Source: Bacteroides sp.
GTDB taxonomy: Bacteria > Bacteroidota > Bacteroidia > Bacteroidales > P3
Direction of reading: 5' to 3'
DNA length: 64,000 nucleotides
Assembly: GCA_023662825.1 (NCBI GenBank)
Contig: JAMPIH010000003.1
Location: 62,001-126,000, forward strand
The position numbers were made by a program, and so were the translations under genes. The notes below the pieces were generated by a model. It searched no databases and had not been told where the DNA came from. It saw only the letters and a program-made list of their open reading frames with translations. Positions within the stretch are counted from its first letter, which is position 1. Every line of letters starts with the position of its first letter. Positions 46,129 to 53,752 of this stretch are shown here, one piece after another.

Positions 46129-47163
46129 ATGACGCGAGAAATGGAAATTCTTCAATTCCTGCACTACAACCCACTCGCTTCCCGAGTTGAGATCGGCAAT
46201 GCCATAGCGAAGGATTCAAGCCCGGCAACATTGAAAAGGTTGATTGCCGGAGCCGTCAACGAGGGATTTATTGAAGTGGTGGGGAGTGGTCCGGCCACCC
46301 GCTACCGTCTTACACCGCAGGCTTATGTAACAATGGACCTGAACCTTGACACTTATTTCGACAGGGACATTGACGAGCGACAGATACAGGCGTCTTTCAA
46401 CTTCGGGTTGATAAATGAAATTCTTCCGAAAGTAAAACTTTTTACACCCGATGAGCTTGCCAAACTCAACGAAGCGCAGAAGTTGTTCCGGGAACATCTT
46501 GCCGATATGTCGGAAGTGGAATACCGGAAGGAAATGGAACGCCTCGGAATCGACCTTTCATGGAAGTCCTCGCAGATAGAAGGCAACACCTACTCGCTGC
46601 TTGAAACCGAACGACTGCTGAGAGAGAAACAGACCGCAAGCGGCAAGACTAAAGAAGATGCCTTGATGCTGTTGAATCATAAGGACGCTCTCGATTTTAT
46701 CCTCGATAAACCCGATTACCTGAAGGATTTATCTGTCGCCCGGATAGAAGAAATTCATTCGTTGCTTACAAAAGATCTGGGCGTCGGTCGTGGCATACGC
46801 CGCCGACGTGTAGGCATTACCGGTACCAACTACACACCCCTCGACAACGAGTTCCAGATTCGAGAGGCCATCGAAGATTCCGTCAGACTCATCAACGGCA
46901 AAGAAAACGTATTCGAAAAGGCGTTGCTTGTCCTCGTCCTGCTCAGTTATATCCAGGCGTTTACCGACGGCAACAAACGCACTGCCAGAATTGTCAGCAA
47001 CGGCATACTGATTGCCCACGGATATTGCCCCATCTCATTCCGCACCGTCGATTCCGTCGATTACAAGAAAGCCATGCTGATGTTCTACGAACAGAGCAAC
47101 ATCACGGCATTCAAGAAGATCTTCATCGAACAATTCCTCTTCGCCGTTAAAACTTATTTCTAA
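46129..47163 (+). CDS. Fic-family protein with N-terminal winged helix, altered catalytic motif
   Basis: A 344-residue protein. Residues 1-65 form a winged-helix-like DNA-binding domain (IGNAIAKDSSPATLKRLIAG, then a wing ending TRYRLTPQAY). The Fic domain has an inhibitory-helix motif of class II type, S147-S-Q-I-E151-G (SxxxEG). The Fic active-site loop reads QAFTDGNKRTAR, where HPFx(D/E)GNGRxxR is usual: the catalytic His is Gln276, Pro is Ala, and GNGR is GNKR. Canonical AMP transfer is therefore doubtful. The gene follows a nested palindromic operator, which the winged helix probably binds. The protein may act mainly as a regulator, or use altered chemistry. Neighbours are unrelated, suggesting recent acquisition. 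Confidence 0.85.
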   Translation: MTREMEILQFLHYNPLASRVEIGNAIAKDSSPATLKRLIAGAVNEGFIEVVGSGPATRYRLTPQAYVTMDLNLDTYFDRDIDERQIQASFNFGLINEILPKVKLFTPDELAKLNEAQKLFREHLADMSEVEYRKEMERLGIDLSWKSSQIEGNTYSLLETERLLREKQTASGKTKEDALMLLNHKDALDFILDKPDYLKDLSVARIEEIHSLLTKDLGVGRGIRRRRVGITGTNYTPLDNEFQIREAIEDSVRLINGKENVFEKALLVLVLLSYIQAFTDGNKRTARIVSNGILIAHGYCPISFRTVDSVDYKKAMLMFYEQSNITAFKKIFIEQFLFAVKTYF

Positions 47164-47212
47164 TTTGCCGGGCGTAGATTCCCTCCAATTCGTGCCGACT
47201 AAAGCCCAATCA
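47164..47212. other. Junction with an echo of the EFR1 gene 3' end
   Basis: Bases 47168-47195 match 58432-58459, the 3' end of the EFR1 ferredoxin gene, with about three mismatches in 28 bases. On the minus strand it reads HELEGIYAR against HELEEIYAR in EFR1. No longer open frame exists, so this is at most a gene scar. Confidence 0.4.
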
Positions 47213-48763
47213 TCACAACCGGATAATCTTGGCGGACTTGTCGGCATAGTCGGGCATGCTTTCCCCCACCCCGGCGCCTATGTAGGTGGGGTCGCAGCAA
47301 AAGTACTTTCCGTCATTGAGTTCAAAATAGGAACCCGACACCTCATCGTTAAAGCGAATGGCCGTGGAAAGGTGGTCGTCGTATTCCACCAGCACCGATT
47401 CAAGCCCCAAGAGGTCGGCGGAGAGGATGGAAAGCAAGATGGCACGATCCTCGCAATCGTTATAGGGGTAAAAGAAGGTTTCATCGCCAAAAAGCGGCCT
47501 TTCATAACCGAATTGCTCGCCGTCGGTCTTGTATTGAAAGCCGTGTTGAATAAAATCCAAAAGGAAATTCACCGCCTCCACCTCACCCTTTCCGTTGATT
47601 TCCCTGCGCAAGAGCGGATAGAGGGCGCGCTTGACCTCCCGGCTGAGCGAAGCATGCACATAGTAATTCCACAGGTTGGTCCGGGGCAAGGAATTATAAT
47701 AGCGAATCAGGTTCCTGTTGGGCTTTACCTTGGCCGAAAACGTTCGCCCGTCCTTGTCTTGAATCTTTATCTCGCGGTACGGGGCACCCTCGTAAGCCAA
47801 GGCCGGAACCGAGGAAAGCTTCGACGAAAACAACCTGGTTCCCTCTTTGGGCATATCCACCACATAACACTGCGAGTTCTCGTTATCCTTCAGTATATAA
47901 TGCCGCAGACCGTCGATGGTGACGAAACTATAGCCGTAAACGGTTTCCTGAACCCCCACCATAAGCGACAGCCGATTGCCCATACGGCACATCTTTACCC
48001 GATAGCCGTCGTACACCAGCATCATAAACGTAAACAGGGTGGATTTGTTGTCACTGCCGTAATAGGCATCCCCCATCGCGCTCAACAAGCCCACATAGCC
48101 CCAATCGCCCAAACGCATGGCTTTCTTGAGTGCCTTACAGTCATCCGAAAGCGCCTTTACATCGGCCATCGACAACTTTTTCCACGCATCCGCACAGCAA
48201 TTCTCATCCACCCCGTTCAGCGTAAAGGCAAAATCCCTTCCCATGTGAACCCTACAGGGAGAGCCGAGATAGGTGAACTGAAAGGCCGAAGGGTGTCCGC
48301 TTTCCACCATCAAGGTGGCGGGAGCCGGTTCGGGTTCCGGCAAAGGTTCGGAATCATCTTCCAGAAAATCCTCCAAGTCGGAGAAATAATCATCGGGAAT
48401 ATCTTCATCCAGATTACCTCCCGCCCTGCGGTTCAAGGCCGACACGGTTCCCATCACTTCGGCCACCGGCATCAGCCGGTTTTCCGTGGCCACGCCCGAA
48501 GGCCTTACCGGCTGTTGACGTGGTTCGGGACGCAGGCGCATGCTCATCTTGGCACTTACCATAAATTCTTCCCACTGCCTGCGCATGCTTTCCTCATAGG
48601 CCCTGAACATTTCCTGCTGCTGTTGCCTGTAGGTGTCGAACGCCTGTGTCTGTTGATTGCGGTAGGCCTCAAACTGCCGTTGATAGTCTGCACGGATATC
48701 CTGTGCAAAGGCCGCACGGCAAAAGAAGCCCACCATAACGCCCGCCAAAAATATCTTTTTCAT
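47213..48763 (-). CDS. Secreted transglutaminase-like protein with coiled-coil N-terminus
   Basis: A 516-residue protein starting at 48763 (MKKIFLAGVMVGFF; signal peptide ending AAFAQ). A Gln/Glu/Arg-rich coiled-coil segment (about 25-75), an acidic-proline linker (LPEPEPAPA) and a middle domain follow. The C-terminus looks like a papain-like transglutaminase core: Cys437 (YNDCEDRA), His464 (YDDHLSTAI) and Asp491 (CCDPTYIG) are spaced as in that superfamily. The reaction could be cross-linking or proteolysis of envelope peptides; this is inferred. It is the last gene of the leftward nine-gene unit, 14 bases after the AsmA-like gene. Confidence 0.75.
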   Translation of the reverse strand: MKKIFLAGVMVGFFCRAAFAQDIRADYQRQFEAYRNQQTQAFDTYRQQQQEMFRAYEESMRRQWEEFMVSAKMSMRLRPEPRQQPVRPSGVATENRLMPVAEVMGTVSALNRRAGGNLDEDIPDDYFSDLEDFLEDDSEPLPEPEPAPATLMVESGHPSAFQFTYLGSPCRVHMGRDFAFTLNGVDENCCADAWKKLSMADVKALSDDCKALKKAMRLGDWGYVGLLSAMGDAYYGSDNKSTLFTFMMLVYDGYRVKMCRMGNRLSLMVGVQETVYGYSFVTIDGLRHYILKDNENSQCYVVDMPKEGTRLFSSKLSSVPALAYEGAPYREIKIQDKDGRTFSAKVKPNRNLIRYYNSLPRTNLWNYYVHASLSREVKRALYPLLRREINGKGEVEAVNFLLDFIQHGFQYKTDGEQFGYERPLFGDETFFYPYNDCEDRAILLSILSADLLGLESVLVEYDDHLSTAIRFNDEVSGSYFELNDGKYFCCDPTYIGAGVGESMPDYADKSAKIIRL

Positions 48764-48777
48764 AATCGGTCTGTATT

Positions 48778-51700
48778 TTATCGTATGGTATCCATTAAAC
48801 AATCTTTCTCCGCCTCATTCAGGCTGTCTATCGTAATCTCCACCTTGGGAAAGCTGACCGCAGGCAGACGGCGGCGCTCGCGGTTCATCCACCCCTCGAA
48901 CTGCAGCATAATCTGTCTACCCAAGGCCAAGCGTGCCTCGTCTATCCGCCTTACAAAGGCGGGCGTGGCCGCATCCTTATACAGCGGATGCCCGAATTTC
49001 GGCCAAGGCAGTTTGGAATCGTTGAAGTTGCCGTGCATCGTGATGCCGCCCCTCGTCAAGCCCTTCAGCACCGGGGCATCGAGCAGGGAAACATGATAGC
49101 GGTAGTTCATCTCCATATCCTGCCATCCGCCCACGGCCGCCTTGTATCTGTCGATTTCCAGCACAAAGGGATAGACCGTCATCTTGCCGTCCTGCACCGC
49201 AATCACCGCCGAAACACTGTCGATCAGATTGCGCTTCCTGTTCTTGAACATCAGCATTTTGGCCATGCGGGCAAAGGCCTCGCCGTCGAGCAACACCAAC
49301 GAATCGCCGTGCAGGTGCAAGGCCGCCGTAAGCGAGGGGAGCCGGATATTTACATTCGAATCCAACTGCGCCGAAGCGGTGGCCTGCAGATCCACCCGGC
49401 CTTCGAACGAACGCAGCATGGGCAGCGTGGTGTCCAAGGCCGAAAAGCCACGCAGCAACGAATCCACACGAATGCCGTTGAGCGATATATCGGCACCTAT
49501 GTCGGCCTGTTGACGGCTTCGGCCGGCATACACCAAATTCATCGACATATCGGCACCCCAGGCCTGCATAGAGAATTCCCGCAGGTTAACGGCCTTGTTG
49601 CGAACCTGGATCGTGCCGTGTATGCTGTCGAAAGCCGTACGGTCGTAATACACTTTCTGCGCATCGACCGCCAGACGCAGATCCAGGTTACCGGGCACCC
49701 TTAAAAGAGCTGATTTTTGCAGGCTGTCCGCCTGATAGGCAACGCCCATATCCTCATTCCCCCGCATATCGACCAGACAGGCACCCGCCTTTTCTTCGAG
49801 TTGCGCCGTATCGACCGGCCGGTTCAAGATATTGAGCAACTGATTGCAGTCTATCATGCGCGACTCCACACGCAGATCGGCCTTGATGAAACCCTGCCGG
49901 TGAATGATGGCCGGAACATCCCATACCTTTCCCCTTACGGCCAGACGCGATTCTCCCAAACGGAAACGCGCCTGGTCGATTTCCAGATCCCTGCCATCCA
50001 ACGTTCCACCGAAACGTTGGATCTGAAGCGGTTCCGACAGTTGCGGCAGCGTAACCGCCACCCGCTGCAGATTGGCCTCGACCACAGGCCACCACGAAGA
50101 AGGGGCAAGACGGGTTAAACGGGTCCTGAGGGTCGCCCGCAGGATACGGGTCCTACAATCCGCCCTCCGCACAAATAACGAATCGGTTTTAAAATCTATG
50201 GTTACAAGCGGGTCGCGGGCATTCTCCCGGGCAGGCACCACCTTTCCCTTAAGCACGGACGCCACACTGAAAACCTGCAGGCTATCACCGATGGCGGCAA
50301 ACAGACGGCCATATCTGAGCGCACAGGCCATAGGAACAATGGCATTTTCGTTTCGTCCGGCCATCGTTTGACTTATCGCCTTCACCTCCAACGAATCCAC
50401 CCTGACGTTGACGCCCGGCAGTTTACCGTGCAGTTTATTCAGCAAAACCACCCCGCCCAGATATTTACCGCCCTTAAAACGGCACTGTGCATCCGTATTC
50501 CAATAGACGCCCGAAAGCGTATCGTTAAAAAAGACCTCCTCCATATCGAACCTGCCGCGCGCCTGAGCCTTTCCGTAGTTTGCGTTCCGGATATACGAGA
50601 GGCTAAACCGCCCGTCCATATCGGCCACCATCACGCCCCCCATCGCCAAGCCGCCCCGCAGCGGAAAGATTTCGGGAAGCACGGCCAGATCCACATCGGC
50701 GCTAAGCTTAAAAGCCACCGACGGGTCGGCAAACAGTTCGTCTACCCTGCACTCCGCAATCACCTCCATATCTTTTGCCACTGCGCCCAATTCCTCGATA
50801 TCCACGTAGGAAAGCATCTTTTTACCGGGCGCAAGGTGGGCGTTAAGCCGGACACGAAGCGTATCGACGGGATACGGCATGCCCGAATAGTGCAGATGGC
50901 CGTTCTCGAGGCTCAAGCGCAAATCGGCCTCCGGCATTTCTCCGCCCCCGTAGCAACCGTATATACGTCCGTGCATGTCTATCTGCCCGTCGGCCTGCAC
51001 GCCCTGCACTTTCAGGTATTTCTGCGGCAGCATGTCCAGCACTTCCTGCAGGGAAGCCGTCTGCAAGTCCACCTTCAGGTCCATTCCTATCCCGCCCGCC
51101 GTGTCCATTTCGAAACCGCCCTGCACCCCGACTTCCAACCGCTTTGCCTGCAAACGGGACTCCCATAAAGTACCTTTCCGCTCCCTGTAGTTGTAAGATG
51201 CCTGAACGCTTCCCTTCAGCGGAATGCCCTTTACCATTTTCTGACCGACCTGCGTAAAGTCGATGTCCGCAATCTCGAAGTTGACCGATGCCCGTAAGTC
51301 CGCGGTGTCGCCCGCCCCCTCGCCCGCCAAGGCCAGTTTCCTTATCCGCGCTTCGGTTCCAGTGCATTGATCCCGAAAATGCACGTTTACATGGTCGATT
51401 CTAAACCGATTCACCTCTATGTCGGGAAGTTGCAGCGCGGAAACGTTGCTGGAAAATGTATCTTGCGTGGGGAAAATATGATAGTTGGAAACCCCGTCCG
51501 CACGGGTAAAGAGACGGCAATCCGCACTGTCCAGTTCTATGGCAAAAAATGAGAGTTTTTTATGGCGGACATAGGTTTTGAAGTTGAGCCCGACCCAACA
51601 GCGATGAAAGGCGAAAAGCGTGTCTTCGGGTGCGGAGGCCGTATCGCGGAAGGAGTGCGAAACCACTGAGCCGTCTTTCAACGCAAGCCCCATATGGGGA

Positions 51701-51909
51701 AAAGAGGAGAAAAAGGTAAGATCGACTTCGCGAACCTGCACCTCGGCACAGAGGCTTTGCGTGGCAATCCGGTTAACCAGCGGCGTAAGACGTTTAGGAG
51801 AAAGAACCACGGCAACCGCAATCCCCACAACCAACAAAACCACCGCCAGCAAACCGCCCAGGCTTATCAAGGCGATTCTTGCGATTCGGGCTGCGGGGGA
51901 TTGGGTCAT
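48778..51909 (-). CDS. AsmA-like envelope protein
   Basis: A 1043-residue protein with one N-terminal membrane anchor (about 9-38, IALISLGGLLAVVLLVVGIA). A long β-rich periplasmic region follows, carrying the AsmA signature at the start (FFSSFPHMGLALKDGSV) and the C-terminal stretch VSLLDAPVLKGLTRGGITMHG. AsmA-like proteins form periplasmic bridges for lipid movement or affect outer-membrane assembly. The start at 51909 is chosen because it opens the membrane anchor 10 bases after the upstream stop; an in-frame start at 51954 is possible. It belongs to the leftward unit that begins near 57850. Confidence 0.8.
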   Translation of the reverse strand: MTQSPAARIARIALISLGGLLAVVLLVVGIAVAVVLSPKRLTPLVNRIATQSLCAEVQVREVDLTFFSSFPHMGLALKDGSVVSHSFRDTASAPEDTLFAFHRCWVGLNFKTYVRHKKLSFFAIELDSADCRLFTRADGVSNYHIFPTQDTFSSNVSALQLPDIEVNRFRIDHVNVHFRDQCTGTEARIRKLALAGEGAGDTADLRASVNFEIADIDFTQVGQKMVKGIPLKGSVQASYNYRERKGTLWESRLQAKRLEVGVQGGFEMDTAGGIGMDLKVDLQTASLQEVLDMLPQKYLKVQGVQADGQIDMHGRIYGCYGGGEMPEADLRLSLENGHLHYSGMPYPVDTLRVRLNAHLAPGKKMLSYVDIEELGAVAKDMEVIAECRVDELFADPSVAFKLSADVDLAVLPEIFPLRGGLAMGGVMVADMDGRFSLSYIRNANYGKAQARGRFDMEEVFFNDTLSGVYWNTDAQCRFKGGKYLGGVVLLNKLHGKLPGVNVRVDSLEVKAISQTMAGRNENAIVPMACALRYGRLFAAIGDSLQVFSVASVLKGKVVPARENARDPLVTIDFKTDSLFVRRADCRTRILRATLRTRLTRLAPSSWWPVVEANLQRVAVTLPQLSEPLQIQRFGGTLDGRDLEIDQARFRLGESRLAVRGKVWDVPAIIHRQGFIKADLRVESRMIDCNQLLNILNRPVDTAQLEEKAGACLVDMRGNEDMGVAYQADSLQKSALLRVPGNLDLRLAVDAQKVYYDRTAFDSIHGTIQVRNKAVNLREFSMQAWGADMSMNLVYAGRSRQQADIGADISLNGIRVDSLLRGFSALDTTLPMLRSFEGRVDLQATASAQLDSNVNIRLPSLTAALHLHGDSLVLLDGEAFARMAKMLMFKNRKRNLIDSVSAVIAVQDGKMTVYPFVLEIDRYKAAVGGWQDMEMNYRYHVSLLDAPVLKGLTRGGITMHGNFNDSKLPWPKFGHPLYKDAATPAFVRRIDEARLALGRQIMLQFEGWMNRERRRLPAVSFPKVEITIDSLNEAEKDCLMDTIR

Positions 51910-51919
51910 TTTGCGTCTT

Positions 51920-52750
51920 TCATTTTGGGGGCGAAGATCTTCGTTGAAATACATATCCTGGCATAAAAGAACCAACCACTCCTCTATTTGCTGCCCAAAT
52001 TATTGAAAAATTTACAAATTCCTTTCCATCAAAGAGCAAGCCAGAAATATTGTAATTATAGTAAAATCCCCAATCAGTCGGAACAGTAGTTGTATATACG
52101 TACAAATCCGTATATATAGGCAGCGGAAGAACTTTCTGACTTTGAGTATATGCATCTATAATTTTTTCGACTTCATCTCTATGAGCGTAGTCAATGTTTT
52201 CGTTTATCACCAGCAATTGATCTGCCGTATGAATAGGACTACTATAATAGTTTTCAAGACGAATCTTTGTACCCGAAATGTTTCCAAACAAATCCTTCAC
52301 CAAGGCTTTGCAACTTATGTCCATTTCCGTTGGAACTATCCCGGCAATCGTTGCCGCTGTAAAGGTTTCGAAGGTCTCCACGTCAACCAACGAGGCCGAC
52401 AAGGTTATATTCTTCGCGTCATAGTAGGCCACTTCCATCCGCAACACGTATGCGGCACCCGTGGCCGCCCCTAACCTCTTTACGGATTCATCGCTCGCCA
52501 GGCCAGAGCGCTGAAATTCATGCTCGCTCATGATATCCCTAAAGTCTCTCGTAAAGGCCGAATAGCCAGGCATCGCGCTAATGGCGGCCGACAATCTACC
52601 CCTCAACAATAGCTTGACCCCCGAAGCAACCTTGTTGTTGTCCATATCTATCGGCTCCGTAATCGCCACCTTCTTGATGTTTTCCTGGGCAAATGCCTTA
52701 ACAGAGAAAACGAAAAATAGAGACAGGACTAAACGAATAATAGCTTTCAT
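51920..52750 (-). CDS. CsgG/FlgO-like paralogue A
   Basis: A 276-residue secreted protein; signal peptide about 1-22 (ending VKAFAQ). Residues 24-160 form the shared domain of the paralogue family: KKVAITEPID, GVKLLLRGRLSAAI, EHEFQRSGLAS, TGAAYVLRMEVA and LVDVETFE. The C-terminal 110 residues are distinct, aromatic-rich and end in RRSSPPK. The shared domain resembles the CsgG/LpoB/FlgO α/β fold of outer-membrane-associated periplasmic proteins; this fold call is by pattern only. It is 11 bases after paralogue B and 10 before the AsmA-like start. Confidence 0.7.
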   Translation of the reverse strand: MKAIIRLVLSLFFVFSVKAFAQENIKKVAITEPIDMDNNKVASGVKLLLRGRLSAAISAMPGYSAFTRDFRDIMSEHEFQRSGLASDESVKRLGAATGAAYVLRMEVAYYDAKNITLSASLVDVETFETFTAATIAGIVPTEMDISCKALVKDLFGNISGTKIRLENYYSSPIHTADQLLVINENIDYAHRDEVEKIIDAYTQSQKVLPLPIYTDLYVYTTTVPTDWGFYYNYNISGLLFDGKEFVNFSIIWAANRGVVGSFMPGYVFQRRSSPPK

Positions 52751-52761
52751 ATCTATTTATT

Positions 52762-53727
52762 TTACTGTGTTTGAATGACGCAATAGCGAGAAATGCTCCA
52801 AAACTTTTCCTTATCCAAAATCACTATACGGGTATTGTTAGAATTGCTTAAATCCCACTTATAACTGCCCGCCGGATGAGGAGTCTTGAGGTACATATTC
52901 TTCGAATTACGATGTTTTGTCTCAAATACATCAAAATACCTATAGTCCGCTTTTGTGTACCTTGACCGTGGTAAATTTCTCCAGTTTTCTAATCCATCCT
53001 TGGTTCCAAAGAGAAAATATACTTCATATAATGATTCATTCAACATTCTCTCCATCACGGCATACGCATCTTTCAGCGCACTCAATTCCTGCTGCAAACT
53101 TTCAATTCTGGCTTCATCTTCTGCCAATGATTTTTTGAGCCTTGCAATGTCGTTGTTCCTTTGGTTTACAATCTCTACCAAACGTTCGTTTTCCACCCTG
53201 AAATACGATATAGTGTTCTCATATTCAGCAACAATAGGGCTACCGGCATTCTCTAATAACTTTTGTGCCAAACTATTACATGCTTTGGCCATTTCAGAAG
53301 CCTCAATCCCTGCAGTCACCCCATCTGTTTTCACAATCCCCGCCGTTACTACATCGAGAATATCCGCAGTCAATATCACATTCCGGGCATCATATTTGGC
53401 TACTTCTATTTTCAATACATAAGACACCCCGGTCATTTTACCTATCTGCTTGATTTCGGCATCCTGCACCATACCCGTTCTCTGAAACTGTTGTTCTTTA
53501 ATAATGCCCGCAATATCCCTTGTGTACGCCTCAAATCCCGGGGTATTGGTAATGGCCTTTGCCAGACTTGTTCTCAGCAAGAGTTTTACGCCTTCGTTAA
53601 TCTCGCCTTTCCTGTCTATCGGCTCCAGAATCGCCACTTTCTTAACGTTCTCCTGTGCATAGGCAGGAATATGGCACGCCGTTGCCGCGATTAACAATAA
53701 TAGAATACAGATGTATTGCCGTTTCAT
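52762..53727 (-). CDS. CsgG/FlgO-like paralogue B with coiled coil
   Basis: A 321-residue protein. The signal peptide ends AYAQ; an earlier Cys (ATAC) could make it a lipoprotein. The shared domain (about 28-165) carries KKVAILEPIDRKGE, LLRTSLAKAITNTPG, QQFQRTGMVQ and MTGVSYVLKIEVAKYD. A coiled coil follows (about 180-240, IVNQRNNDIARLKKSLAEDE), then a ~75-residue C-terminal domain of unknown type. Base composition looks clearly richer in A+T than the flanking housekeeping genes, suggesting different evolutionary pressure or transfer. The gene is 25 bases after paralogue C. Confidence 0.7.
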   Translation of the reverse strand: MKRQYICILLLLIAATACHIPAYAQENVKKVAILEPIDRKGEINEGVKLLLRTSLAKAITNTPGFEAYTRDIAGIIKEQQFQRTGMVQDAEIKQIGKMTGVSYVLKIEVAKYDARNVILTADILDVVTAGIVKTDGVTAGIEASEMAKACNSLAQKLLENAGSPIVAEYENTISYFRVENERLVEIVNQRNNDIARLKKSLAEDEARIESLQQELSALKDAYAVMERMLNESLYEVYFLFGTKDGLENWRNLPRSRYTKADYRYFDVFETKHRNSKNMYLKTPHPAGSYKWDLSNSNNTRIVILDKEKFWSISRYCVIQTQ

Positions 53728-53752
53728 TGTGTTCTTCTAATAATATGAGGCT

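Noticed and set aside
47168-47195. A real pseudogene of EFR1
   Set aside because: Only about 28 bases match and the frame is closed by a stop just upstream; it is reported as an echo, not as a pseudogene.
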